This document shows, piece after piece, positions 1 to 7,805 of a stretch of DNA of 64,000 bases. Origin of the DNA: Rhizobium album (GTDB lineage: Bacteria; Pseudomonadota; Alphaproteobacteria; Rhizobiales; Rhizobiaceae). Position numbers and translations under genes: made by a program. Position 1 is the stretch's first letter, and every line of letters begins with the position of its first letter. Where the stretch lies: contig NZ_QFBC01000002.1 in the NCBI RefSeq assembly GCF_003122325.1, forward strand, positions 186,001 to 250,000, in the 5' to 3' direction. Below the pieces are notes generated by a model that saw only the letters and a list, made by a program, of their open reading frames with translations, did no database searches and was not told the DNA's origin.

Positions 1-93
1 TTCCGAAAGCGTCGAATTGCGGTTGCGCCAGATATCCTCGAAAGCCGTTTCCGACCCGACTGCCACCTTGAACCGATTCATCGCTACAAACAT
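1..93 (-). CDS. Heme-degrading monooxygenase (ABM fold), N-terminal fragment
   Basis: Only the first 31 codons lie in the window; the gene runs off the left edge. The start ATG is at 93. The opening residues (MFVAMNRFKVAVGSE, then an acidic/aromatic helix) match the N-terminus of the antibiotic-biosynthesis-monooxygenase fold proteins of the IsdG/HmuQ/HmuD group, which open heme and release iron in the cytoplasm. It is the last of three minus-strand genes (12 bp after the preceding stop) and lies 3 kb from heme uptake genes, which fits intracellular heme iron release. The family call rests on a short segment plus context. Confidence 0.7.
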   Translation of the reverse strand, partial: MFVAMNRFKVAVGSETAFEDIWRNRNSTLSE

Positions 94-104
94 TGTTGCC
101 TCTC

Positions 105-383
105 TCAGACTTGCCGTTTCCTTGAGCTTTTTTCTCCGGTTTTGGCAGCGAAAGCAACGATATTCTTGCCGTCGCGGGCGGCATCCCCAAGCGGCTCGAC
201 AGGCTCTTCGCCCGGCCGGCGCGCTTCCCAGGCCGGGAAGGTCTCCACATTCGGATATTGCAACCGTTTCAGATGATCCCGCCGCAGCAGTTCATACAGT
301 TCCGGCACCAGGCCGTCGCCGTTCTGCGCCGCCAGCTTGTGCAGGCCGATCATCATGAAGCCGTTATGGCACTCGTCGCTCAT
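105..383 (-). CDS. Small conserved hypothetical protein (92 aa)
   Basis: The ATG at 383 overlaps the stop of the upstream DUF2325 gene in an ATGA arrangement, so translation is probably coupled; a longer in-frame start at 539 would sit inside that gene and is disfavoured. The N-terminal half looks helical (HKLAAQNGDGLVPELYELL) and the C-terminal half is charged and probably disordered, ending in KSSRKRQV. There is no signal peptide or membrane segment. I do not recognise the family. Position between a DUF2325 gene and a heme monooxygenase suggests a role in iron or heme metabolism, by association only. Confidence 0.65.
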   Translation of the reverse strand: MSDECHNGFMMIGLHKLAAQNGDGLVPELYELLRRDHLKRLQYPNVETFPAWEARRPGEEPVEPLGDAARDGKNIVAFAAKTGEKSSRKRQV

Positions 384-784
384 TTTGTATCTCGTTCGTG
401 CATGGTCAGGAGCGCGCGCTCCAGGCTCGACTTGCTGCCGTTGCGCAAGGGAATGAATGCCTTGCCGAACTTCTTGCAGCCGCTCTTCACGCGCAGACAG
501 GCGTCGTGGCTGATGCAGTCGATCGGGCAGAAGACGCAATCCACCGAAGGCAGGACGGTGTCGATGCGCGACACGGCCTCACGCAGCCCGCCGTCATGAT
601 GAATAAGCTCGGCACCGTAGCTGCTGGCGATCTGGCGCAGGTGTGCCACCTGGCAGTCCCGTCCACCGACATAAAGGAAGCTGCGGCCATCGAGGCTCGA
701 TCTGCCGTTGTCGACTGCGGCCGCCTGCGGCTGCGCCTCCTCACGGCTGTTGCGGTCGGAACCCTTCTTGAACTTCTTGGCCAT
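380..784 (-). CDS. DUF2325 domain-containing protein (134 aa)
   Basis: After a lysine-rich, disordered N-terminus (about 1-30) comes a compact domain (about 35-130) with the DUF2325 pattern: SFLYVGGRDCQVAHLR near the start, a middle block with HHDGG, then a cysteine-containing segment (VFCPIDCISHDAC) and a final FIPLRNGSKSSLERAL. Several Cys and His residues could bind metal. The biochemical role of DUF2325 is not established. It is first in a three-gene minus-strand run ending in a heme monooxygenase, with a partial RirA-type operator upstream, so iron-responsive expression is plausible. Confidence 0.75.
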   Translation of the reverse strand: MAKKFKKGSDRNSREEAQPQAAAVDNGRSSLDGRSFLYVGGRDCQVAHLRQIASSYGAELIHHDGGLREAVSRIDTVLPSVDCVFCPIDCISHDACLRVKSGCKKFGKAFIPLRNGSKSSLERALLTMHERDTK

Positions 785-850
785 CCTGCACCCGTTTCGC
801 TGTTTCGACGGTCGCGCTGACTCGTCAACGCGGCTGGACCCTAATAAACT

Positions 851-865
851 TGATTATAAGAGTAA
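851..865. promoter_or_regulatory. Partial RirA-type iron-responsive operator
   Basis: TGA-N9-TAA, one base off the TGA-N9-TCA core known for rhizobial RirA operators. Its left half (TTGATTAT) and the AGAG block are the same as in the perfect site upstream of hmuP. It lies 66 bp upstream of the DUF2325 gene start. Inference from similarity and context. Confidence 0.45.
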
Positions 866-915
866 AGTATAAAGTAGACTCTTTTCATCATATTATTTCA
901 CGCTTCCGTAGGCAT

Positions 916-948
916 GAAAAAACCCGCGACGGCAGGGGCGTCGCGGGT
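916..948 (-). terminator. Rho-independent terminator of tonB
   Basis: ACCCGCGAC (922-930) pairs with GTCGCGGGT (940-948); read on the minus strand the stem is followed by a run of six T. It lies 20 bp beyond the tonB stop. Confidence 0.85.
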
Positions 949-967
949 CTGGGACGACAGCTGCAGG

Positions 968-2437
968 TTATCGTCCGGTAACTTGCACTTCCTGGGAGAA
1001 GGACCAGCTCGGCTTGCCCCATTCCGCCGGCAGCGGCGGGAATGGCGAGGCACGGCGGACACCGTCGAGCACCGCCTTGTCGAGTTCCGGCACGCCGGAG
1101 CTGCGGGCGACGGACAGCGAGGTCAGCGACCCCGAGGAACCGATCGTCAGCCGGACACGGACGCTGATCGACGATTTTTCGCGCTTGAAGGCGGAGGGAA
1201 CCCGCACTGAGCGGCGAATCTTCGACTGTACCTTGCCGGGATAGTTGGCGACCGCCGCACTGCCGGCGTTCGAGCTGCGGCCGGAATTCTTCGAACCGTT
1301 CTGGTTTTCGCTCGCCTGTTCCTGGCCGTCGGCCGATCCCTTCTTGCGATCCTGGCGGGCATCGCCCTGGGCGCCGGCCTGGCGCTTGGTATCCGGCTTC
1401 TTCTTCGGTTTTTCCACAAGCTTCTGCTTGGGCTTTTCAACCGGTTTCTTCTCGACAGGTTTCTTCTCGACAGGTTTCTTGGCAACCGGCTTTTCTTCCA
1501 CCGGCTTGATCTCTTCGATCGGCTTCTCGACGGGCTGGACCGGCGTGGCTTCCGTCACCTCCACCGTCTCGACGGGCTGGACCGTCGGCGTGACGGGGGT
1601 CGCCTCGGTCACTTCGACGGTCTCGGGAAGCGCCGACGCGATCGGCTGGGTGACGATCGGCTCGGCCGGCACCGCCGAGGTCAGAACCTCGGGCTCCAGC
1701 GCGGCAACCGCTTCGGTCTCGACGATCGACGACTGGACGGGCACGGCTTCCGTCACCATTTCCACCGGTTCGGTCGGCTCGGCCTCCACCGGCTGCGCTT
1801 CGGTGGTTTCCACAGGCTCGGCCTGCTGTGTGTCCACCGGTTCGGCCTGCTGGGTTTCGACCGGAACGGCTTCCGCCGTTTCGACGGGTTCGACGGCCTC
1901 TGTCTCGACTGCCTCGGGCTCGGCCGGCTCGACCATGTCCGGCTCGACCTCCTCGGCGGAAACGATCTCCGGATCGCCGGCGGCAAGCTGGTCGAACTCC
2001 GCATCGCCGAGAATGGTGACGCTGACCACTGCACCGGCTTCTTCCTGCGGCTCTTCCGGCTCCGCCACCATGGTGGCTGCGAGGAAGCTGAAGATGGCCG
2101 CATGCGCCACGAGGGAAACGAGGCTTGCGGTCAGGGTTCGGCCGACCCGACGCCGTATCGTCGGGGCAGGCTTTTCCGGCACGGCATCGACGCTGTGCGT
2201 CGTTTCCGGCTCGCTGGCTTCGGCGGCATGTTCAGGGAAGGAGCCGATTTGCGAGACGCGGGCATAATGCAGCGCCGACTCGCTGGCGGGCTGGCGCGGG
2301 ACGCCGGTGAGATCCGACATCTCGTGCCCGGCCATCAAGCCGGGCGTGTTGTCGTTCATGCCTTCGCCGGCACTGGGCCCGGTATTGGGCAAAGCCGGCG
2401 ACGCGGCGGTCAGCCGCAGTTTTCTAGAATAGATCAT
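968..2437 (-). CDS. tonB: TonB energy-transducing protein
   Basis: Couples the inner-membrane proton motive force to outer-membrane TonB-dependent receptors, here presumably heme and siderophore receptors. At 489 aa it is much longer than classical TonB (about 240). Residues 1-95 are a cytoplasmic extension; one membrane anchor follows (about 101-122, SLVSLVAHAAIFSFLAATMV); then a long spacer of Pro/Glu/Val repeats (VEPVET, AEPVDT units), a Lys-Pro stretch (KKPVEKKPVEKKPVEK), and the C-terminal TonB domain (about 400-489, containing SSGVPELDKAV and FPPLP). The start is uncertain: Met27 is also possible. Divergent placement next to hmuPSTUV is the usual rhizobial arrangement. Confidence 0.9.
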   Translation of the reverse strand: MIYSRKLRLTAASPALPNTGPSAGEGMNDNTPGLMAGHEMSDLTGVPRQPASESALHYARVSQIGSFPEHAAEASEPETTHSVDAVPEKPAPTIRRRVGRTLTASLVSLVAHAAIFSFLAATMVAEPEEPQEEAGAVVSVTILGDAEFDQLAAGDPEIVSAEEVEPDMVEPAEPEAVETEAVEPVETAEAVPVETQQAEPVDTQQAEPVETTEAQPVEAEPTEPVEMVTEAVPVQSSIVETEAVAALEPEVLTSAVPAEPIVTQPIASALPETVEVTEATPVTPTVQPVETVEVTEATPVQPVEKPIEEIKPVEEKPVAKKPVEKKPVEKKPVEKPKQKLVEKPKKKPDTKRQAGAQGDARQDRKKGSADGQEQASENQNGSKNSGRSSNAGSAAVANYPGKVQSKIRRSVRVPSAFKREKSSISVRVRLTIGSSGSLTSLSVARSSGVPELDKAVLDGVRRASPFPPLPAEWGKPSWSFSQEVQVTGR

Positions 2438-2555
2438 GCGCGATCCTCCGGCTTGCCGCCGAAGCGGCGTCTGCCGTCGTCATCAGACTGCGGGGGCAGG
2501 CAGGCAAACCCGAAACCAAAGGCGATCCGGATGCCCCTGTCTCCCCCATGACCGT

Positions 2556-2984
2556 TCAACCTTCGAACGGAACGGAGATTTGCGAGCGCGTCACCAGGTT
2601 TTTCATGCATTCGCCGGGTGCCGCGCCATCACAGACCGGCGTGTCGTTGATCAGGATGCGGCTGATGGTCTCGCACTTGACGCCCGGCATGTCGAACTGG
2701 CGCACCCGCTTCTTGTTGACGGGAAGATCACGGAAATCGAGGACAGTGATGCGGTCGACGATGTTCTTCTCGTTGAAGAACGCCAGTTCGAAGGAAATCT
2801 TCTTGAGCGGCGTCGGCATGGAATTCTTTGCGATGAAGGTCATCATGCAACCCTTCTGGGAGGGAACCAGCGCGTTGAGCTCGACGTCGAGCCCGGCAGC
2901 AGCCGTTGCGTCCTGACCGAAGGCCGCGCCGGCCGTGACCATTGCCATCGCCGCCGAGATAGCGAGCACACCCAGATTCTTCAT
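2556..2984 (-). CDS. Secreted conserved hypothetical protein (142 aa)
   Basis: A clear Sec signal peptide (MKNLGVLAISAAMAMVTAGA, cleavage near AAFGQ) precedes a mature domain of about 118 residues with four Cys (QKGCMM, VKCET, PVCDG, ECMKN) that could form two disulfides in the periplasm. The central part looks like a beta-sandwich (LVPSQKGCMMTFIAKN, FELAFFNEKN). I do not recognise a named family. It lies 119 bp upstream of tonB on the same strand and diverges from hmuP, so it shares the iron-regulated intergenic region and may be cotranscribed with tonB. A role in TonB or metal homeostasis is only inferred. Confidence 0.8.
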   Translation of the reverse strand: MKNLGVLAISAAMAMVTAGAAFGQDATAAAGLDVELNALVPSQKGCMMTFIAKNSMPTPLKKISFELAFFNEKNIVDRITVLDFRDLPVNKKRVRQFDMPGVKCETISRILINDTPVCDGAAPGECMKNLVTRSQISVPFEG

Positions 2985-3110
2985 CTCATCTCACCCGTTT
3001 TTCCGTCCGGCGCGCTCATCCGCCCGGTTGCCAGCATATTGAATCATTGATCAAAAATTGCAATTTGAAAGTTGACTTTTTTGATCCGCTATTGCCTCCT
3101 TAGTTAAGCT

Positions 3111-3125
3111 TGATTATGAGAGTCA
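3111..3125. promoter_or_regulatory. RirA-type (IRO) operator
   Basis: Exact TGA-N9-TCA core, extended to TTGA...TCAA (3110-3126), 60 bp upstream of hmuP and between hmuP and the secreted-protein/tonB pair. In Rhizobiaceae RirA represses heme uptake genes when iron is replete by binding such sites. Sequence match seen; binding inferred. Confidence 0.75.
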
Positions 3126-3185
3126 AGATAATTCACACAGGAGAGGCTGTCAGCCCCTCCGCCGAGACAATATTGCCGCTGCGAG

Positions 3186-3368
3186 ATGATTACCGAAAAG
3201 ATTGACAAACCGAGCGATCGCACACCCGTCCGCCCTGTCGACGACGGCCCGCGGGTGATCGACACCTCCGACCTGTTTGGCGGCGATAGCGAAGTCATCA
3301 TCCGCCATGAAGGCGCTCTCTACCGTATGAAAATTACCCGCCAGGGCAAACTGATCCTCAACAAATAG
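3186..3368 (+). CDS. hmuP: Hemin uptake protein HmuP (HemP family)
   Basis: Sixty residues with the HemP/HmuP signature: a variable N-terminus, then the compact motif beginning RVIDTSDLFGG and ending IRHEGALYRMKITRQGKLIL. In Bradyrhizobium and Sinorhizobium HmuP is needed to activate heme receptor or heme transport gene expression. It is the first gene of hmuPSTUV, 9 bp before hmuS, and directly follows the RirA-type site, so iron-limited induction is expected. The length is normal for the family. Confidence 0.93.
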   Translation: MITEKIDKPSDRTPVRPVDDGPRVIDTSDLFGGDSEVIIRHEGALYRMKITRQGKLILNK

Positions 3369-3377
3369 GCATTCGAC

Positions 3378-4433
3378 ATGACCGAGACCAAACAACCGAC
3401 CCCCGCAGAAATCCGTGCATACCGGGCGGAAAATCCGAAGCTCCGCGAGCGCGACCTCGCAGCCAATCTCTGTATTTCGGAGGCGGCACTGGTCGCCGCC
3501 GAAACCGGGCTCACGGTGACCCGCATCGACGCCAGCCCGAACCGGCTTCTCGAACGCGTCAAGGAACTCGGCGAAGTCATGGCGCTGACCCGCAACGAAA
3601 GCGCCGTCCATGAAAAGATCGGCGTCTTCGAAACCATCAAGATCTCCGAGATGGTGTCGCTGACGCTCGGCGAAAACATGGACATGCGCATCTTCAACAA
3701 GGTCTGGGCGCATGGTTTCGCCGTCACCAAGAAGGATGGCGAGCAGGAACGTCTCAGCCTGCAATATTTCGACAAGGCCGGCGACGCGGTGTTCAAGCTG
3801 CACCTGCGCCCTGCTTCCGATGTTGCCGCCTATCACGCCATCGTTTCGGATTTCCGTATCGAGGACCAGTCGCAGGATTTCGTTGCCGAAGAGATCACCA
3901 GCAGCGACGACTATGATCCGAACGTCACCTCGGAGACCCTGCGCGAGCACTGGAGCCAGATGACCGATACCCACCAGTTCTTCGGCATGCTGAAGAAGCT
4001 GAAGATCGCCCGCCAGACCGCCGTGCGCATCGTCGGCCAGGATTATGCCTGGCAGCTGGCACCCGGCGCCGTCACCGAGATGCTGAACGGCGCGGCCGCC
4101 ACCGAAGACCTGCCGATCATGGTGTTCGTCGCCAACCGCGGCATGGTGCAGATCCATGGCGGCCCGGTGTCCAACATCCAGGCGATGGGCCCGTGGATCA
4201 ACGTGCTCGATCCGAGCTTCCACCTGCACCTGCGCCAGGACCACATCGCCGAAGCATGGGCCGTGCGCAAGCCGACCTCCGACGGCACCGTCACCTCGGT
4301 CGAGGCCTTTAATGCCAAGGGCGAGATGATCATCCAGTTTTTCGGCAAGCGGCAGGAAGGTTCCGGCGAACGCGAGGCATGGCGCTCGCTCGTCGAAAAT
4401 CTGCCACGTGCGGATGCAAGCGTAGCAGCCTGA
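3378..4433 (+). CDS. hmuS: Hemin-degrading/trafficking factor HmuS
   Basis: A 351-aa cytoplasmic protein of the HemS/HmuS/ChuS family, built from two tandem heme-binding-like repeats (about 25-180 and 200-340). These proteins accept heme after import and hand it to, or act as, a heme degrading enzyme. Length and the paired repeats (both halves contain the VMALTRNESAVHEK-like / IMVFVANRGMVQIHGG pattern ending in a downstream LDPSFHLHLR block) match the family. It starts 9 bp after hmuP and ends 7 bp before hmuT, so it is within one operon. Confidence 0.93.
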   Translation: MTETKQPTPAEIRAYRAENPKLRERDLAANLCISEAALVAAETGLTVTRIDASPNRLLERVKELGEVMALTRNESAVHEKIGVFETIKISEMVSLTLGENMDMRIFNKVWAHGFAVTKKDGEQERLSLQYFDKAGDAVFKLHLRPASDVAAYHAIVSDFRIEDQSQDFVAEEITSSDDYDPNVTSETLREHWSQMTDTHQFFGMLKKLKIARQTAVRIVGQDYAWQLAPGAVTEMLNGAAATEDLPIMVFVANRGMVQIHGGPVSNIQAMGPWINVLDPSFHLHLRQDHIAEAWAVRKPTSDGTVTSVEAFNAKGEMIIQFFGKRQEGSGEREAWRSLVENLPRADASVAA

Positions 4434-4440
4434 GGACGGC

Positions 4441-5343
4441 ATGATGACGAGACCCTTCAAGACGGCCCGACGCACGACACTTCGCCAGCTGGTGCTGGCC
4501 GGCGTCGTGCTGGCGCTTCCCTTCGCGGCACCGGCTAGGGCCGACGAGACCAAGCCGGCCGATACGTCGCGGCTGGTGTCCATCGGCGGCGCCGTGACCG
4601 AGATCATCTATGCGCTCGGCGAAGAGGGCCGCCTGGTGGCGCGCGACTCGACCAGCCTGTATCCCGAGGCGGTCACGAAGCTGCCTGACGTCGGCTACAT
4701 GCGCGCGCTGTCGCCGGAAGGGGTTCTCGCCGTCAATCCGTCGGCGATCATCGCTATCGAAGGTTCCGGCCCACCGGAGGCGCTGAGCGTGCTGAAAAGC
4801 GCCAGCGTACCTTTCGCAATGGTTCCGGAAACCTTCGACCGCGACGGCATCCTGAAGAAGATCGAAGCCGTCGGCGCCTTTCTGCACGTAGAAGACAAGG
4901 CGAAGACGCTTGAGGAAAGCGTTGCGGCCGATCTCGATGCGGCGATCGCCGAGGCCGCCAAGCGGCCGGAAAACGAGCGCAAACGGGTGATCTTCGTCCT
5001 CAGCATGCAGAACGGCAGGGTGATGGCCTCCGGCACCGGCACGGCGGCCGACGGCATCCTGAAGCTTGCCGGCCTGGTCAACGCCGTCGGCACCTTCCCC
5101 GGCTACAAGCCGCTGACTGACGAGGCGATCATCGAAGCCAAGCCGGACGTCATCCTGATGATGGAGCGCGGCGGCAACCACGACGCCGGCGTGCAGGAAA
5201 TCATCGCCCATCCGGCACTCGGGCTGACGCCCGCCGCGCAGAACAAGGCGATCATCCGCATGGACGGCCTGCACATGCTCGGTTTCGGCCCACGCACGGC
5301 AAGTGCCGTCCGTGAGCTGACCAAGTCCGTCTACGGGGGCTGA
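4441..5343 (+). CDS. hmuT: Heme ABC transporter, periplasmic binding protein HmuT
   Basis: Binds heme in the periplasm and delivers it to HmuUV. A 300-aa class III solute-binding protein with a signal peptide (Arg-rich start, then LVLAGVVLALPFAAPARA). The mature part opens with the family pattern RLVSIGGAVTEIIYALG and has the second-lobe segment KPDVILMMERGG near residue 235. The gene starts 7 bp after hmuS and ends 1 bp before the hmuU start. It is shorter and cleaner than siderophore-binding relatives; heme specificity comes from the operon. Confidence 0.93.
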   Translation: MMTRPFKTARRTTLRQLVLAGVVLALPFAAPARADETKPADTSRLVSIGGAVTEIIYALGEEGRLVARDSTSLYPEAVTKLPDVGYMRALSPEGVLAVNPSAIIAIEGSGPPEALSVLKSASVPFAMVPETFDRDGILKKIEAVGAFLHVEDKAKTLEESVAADLDAAIAEAAKRPENERKRVIFVLSMQNGRVMASGTGTAADGILKLAGLVNAVGTFPGYKPLTDEAIIEAKPDVILMMERGGNHDAGVQEIIAHPALGLTPAAQNKAIIRMDGLHMLGFGPRTASAVRELTKSVYGG

Positions 5344-5344
5344 T

Positions 5345-6469
5345 ATGTTCATCCACGATACAGCGCGAAACGAGAACCGGTTTGCCGCCTATGTCGGCCG
5401 GCTGCAGGCGCACTACCGCGCCGGCGACCGTTCGCAACTGGCCGTGCTGGTCATCGCCGCGCTGGTCGTGGGGTCATTTCTGTCCATCCTGTTCTCGATG
5501 ACGACGGGCGCGTCGGACGCCTCGGCCTTCGACGTCGTCCGCGAACTGATCGGCGGACAGGCGAGCGAATCGGCGATGAGCGCGCGTGACCGGATCATCG
5601 TCTTCGACATCCGTCTGCCGCGCGCCATCCTCGGCTTCATAATCGGCGGCTCGCTCGCCGTTTCCGGCGCGGTGATGCAGGGCCTGTTCCGCAACCCGCT
5701 GGCCGATCCCGGCCTGGTCGGCGTCTCCTCGGGCGCGAGCCTGGGCGCCGTCTCGATGATCGTGCTGGGCGGCACGGTCGCCGCACCCATTTACCAGGCG
5801 CTCGGCATCTTCGCCCTGCCGGCCGCAGCCTTTCTCGGCGGCCTGGTGACGACGCTGGTGCTTTACCGGGTGGCGACCCGCAACGGCCAGACCTCGGTCG
5901 CCACCATGCTGCTTGCCGGCATCGCGCTCGGCGCGCTCGCCATGGCGCTCACCGGCGTGCTGATCTACATGGCCGACGACAAGCAGCTGCGCGACCTCAC
6001 CTTCTGGAGCATGGGCTCGATCGCCGGCGCCACCTGGACGAAGATCCTGGCGGGCGGGCCGATCATGCTGCTCTGCCTCGCCGTCGTCCCCTTCCTTGCC
6101 CGCGGCCTCAACGCCATCACGTTGGGCGAAGCCGCCGCCTTCCACATGGGCGTTCCGGTTCAGAAGCTGAAGAACATCGCCATCGTCAGCGTCGCGGCTT
6201 CCACCGGCGCGTCGGTGGCCGTCAGCGGCGGCATCGGCTTCGTCGGCATCGTCGTGCCGCATCTTCTGCGGCTGGTGATCGGCCCGGATCACCGTTTCCT
6301 GCTGCCGGCGGCAGCCCTGCTCGGCGGCTCGCTGCTGCTGTTTGCCGATGTGATCGCCCGCACGCTCGTCGCGCCGGCGGAACTGCCGATCGGCATCATC
6401 ACCTCGGCAGTCGGCGGCCCGTTCTTCCTGTGGATCCTGCTGCGAAACCGTTCGCGCCTCAGCCTGTAA
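5345..6469 (+). CDS. hmuU: Heme ABC transporter permease HmuU
   Basis: A 374-aa inner-membrane permease of the FecCD/BtuC family that forms the heme channel. Many hydrophobic helices are visible, starting near residue 35; family landmarks include IRLPRAILGFIIGGSLAVSG, GLFRNPLADPGLVGVSSGA and GFVGIVVPHLLRL (the coupling region to the ATPase). The start ATG lies within TGATATG right after the hmuT stop, which indicates translational coupling. Length is slightly above average because of a soluble N-terminal tail of about 30 residues. Confidence 0.93.
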   Translation: MFIHDTARNENRFAAYVGRLQAHYRAGDRSQLAVLVIAALVVGSFLSILFSMTTGASDASAFDVVRELIGGQASESAMSARDRIIVFDIRLPRAILGFIIGGSLAVSGAVMQGLFRNPLADPGLVGVSSGASLGAVSMIVLGGTVAAPIYQALGIFALPAAAFLGGLVTTLVLYRVATRNGQTSVATMLLAGIALGALAMALTGVLIYMADDKQLRDLTFWSMGSIAGATWTKILAGGPIMLLCLAVVPFLARGLNAITLGEAAAFHMGVPVQKLKNIAIVSVAASTGASVAVSGGIGFVGIVVPHLLRLVIGPDHRFLLPAAALLGGSLLLFADVIARTLVAPAELPIGIITSAVGGPFFLWILLRNRSRLSL

Positions 6470-6479
6470 GACAGTTTTC

Positions 6480-7268
6480 ATGATCGAGGTTTCCAACCTT
6501 TCCGTCAGCCTTTCGGGCAAGCCGATCGTGCGCGACATCTCCTTCGTCGCCCCCGCAGGGCAGCTGACGGCCATCGCCGGTCCGAACGGCTCCGGCAAGA
6601 CGACGACGCTCAAGGCGATCTCCGGCGAACTGCCGCACAAGGGCTCGGTGCGCCTCAACGGCATCGAAACCGCAAGCCTCGCCGCCTGGCAGCTTGCCGA
6701 ACTGCGCGGCGTGCTGCCGCAGGCCAGCAACATCTCGTTTCCCTTCACCGTGCGCGAAATCGTCGCCATGGGGCTGACCACCGGCCGCGCCGGCAATACG
6801 GCCGAAACGATGCGGCTGGCCGCAGACGCGCTGGCCGCCGTCGATCTCATCGGTTTCGAGGGCCGCTTCTACCAGGAGCTGTCCGGCGGCGAGCAGCAGC
6901 GCGTCCAGCTGGCCCGCGTACTCTGCCAGATCCCGCAGCCGGTCGTCGACGGCAAGCCCTGCTGGCTTCTGCTCGACGAACCGGTCTCCAGCCTCGACGT
7001 CAGCCACCAGCTGACCATCATGCGGCTGGCGCGCGATTTCTGCCGCCGCGGCGGCGGCGTCATCGCCGTGATGCACGATCTCAACCTGACCTCGCTTTTC
7101 TGCGACCAGATGATCCTGCTCAAGAAGGGACAGCTTGCCGCGGCAGGCCCGATCCGCGACGTGCTCACCGATCATACGCTGGAGATGGTGTTCGGCTGCC
7201 CGCTGCGCGTCAACCAGGTGCCGTCGGACGGAACGCCGTTCGTCCTCGCCCACAGCGCCAACCGCTGA
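6480..7268 (+). CDS. hmuV: Heme ABC transporter ATPase HmuV
   Basis: A 262-aa ATP-binding subunit that powers HmuU. Walker A is GPNGSGKTT (about residues 34-42), the signature is LSGGEQQR, Walker B is LLLDEP, and the switch histidine lies in VMHDLN. It is the last gene of hmuPSTUV, 10 bp after hmuU. Between Walker A and the signature is the HmuV-typical VLPQASNISFPFTVREIV segment. No strong terminator is visible directly after it. Confidence 0.93.
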   Translation: MIEVSNLSVSLSGKPIVRDISFVAPAGQLTAIAGPNGSGKTTTLKAISGELPHKGSVRLNGIETASLAAWQLAELRGVLPQASNISFPFTVREIVAMGLTTGRAGNTAETMRLAADALAAVDLIGFEGRFYQELSGGEQQRVQLARVLCQIPQPVVDGKPCWLLLDEPVSSLDVSHQLTIMRLARDFCRRGGGVIAVMHDLNLTSLFCDQMILLKKGQLAAAGPIRDVLTDHTLEMVFGCPLRVNQVPSDGTPFVLAHSANR

Positions 7269-7324
7269 GCGCATGGCCAATGGCCCTCCGGCGCCCGCCC
7301 CGGCACGCATTTTCCCGTCTCCTC

Positions 7325-7349
7325 GGAACTCTTTGCCGCAGCGCACGTT
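7325..7349 (+). promoter_or_regulatory. EcfG (general stress sigma factor) promoter
   Basis: GGAAC (7325-7329), a 16-bp spacer, then CGTT (7346-7349). This equals the GGAAC-N16/17-CGTT consensus of alphaproteobacterial EcfG/RpoE2 promoters. It lies about 108 bp before the DUF883 gene and just upstream of the ecfG locus itself. Match seen; use inferred. Confidence 0.8.
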
Positions 7350-7456
7350 AACCCGTGCGTATTCCGCAAACAGGCATTACAATGGCCGGGATTTCGTTTG
7401 CGCATCATCTGCCGGTAACCCCGGCCTCCAACCAAGGCTAGACAGGGAGCGACACA

Positions 7457-7804
7457 ATGGCACCTTCCATTCTCCAATCCATGCGCGGCAGCAAGCGCAA
7501 CGGCACCCTCGAAAACGTCGGAGCAACCCTCGACGAGCAAGTCGAAGCTTTGCGGGAAGAGCTGGCATCGCTGACGGAGCTCATCCGCGAGAAAGGCCAG
7601 AAACAGGGAAAATATGTCCGCAAGCAAGCCGAAGCCGGCATCGAAGACCTGCTGAGTTCCAGCGAGGACATGCTGCAGGAAATGCGCGATCTTTATGCCC
7701 GCGGCGGAGAGGAAGTGCGGCGCACCGTTCAGCGGCATCCTTTCGCCACCATCGGCGCCGCCGCTGCCGTCGGCGTGCTGTTTGCCCTCCTGGCAAGGCG
7801 CTGA
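7457..7804 (+). CDS. DUF883/ElaB-YqjD-like membrane-anchored protein (115 aa)
   Basis: A long amphipathic, coiled-coil-prone N-terminal region (about 15-90) is followed by a single C-terminal membrane anchor with the family hallmark RHPFATIGAAAAVGVLFALLARR-type tail (about residues 93-115). In E. coli the relatives ElaB and YqjD are stress-induced, inner-membrane-tethered proteins, YqjD associating with ribosomes. It sits directly downstream of an EcfG-type promoter and 1 bp upstream of a holin-like gene, so the two form a stress-induced membrane pair. Confidence 0.85.
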   Translation: MAPSILQSMRGSKRNGTLENVGATLDEQVEALREELASLTELIREKGQKQGKYVRKQAEAGIEDLLSSSEDMLQEMRDLYARGGEEVRRTVQRHPFATIGAAAAVGVLFALLARR

Positions 7805-7805
7805 C

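Noticed and set aside
1245-2267. A 340-codon Ser/Thr/Gly-rich plus-strand frame opposite tonB
   Set aside because: It is the mirror of the Pro/Glu/Val repeats of TonB and has no independent support.
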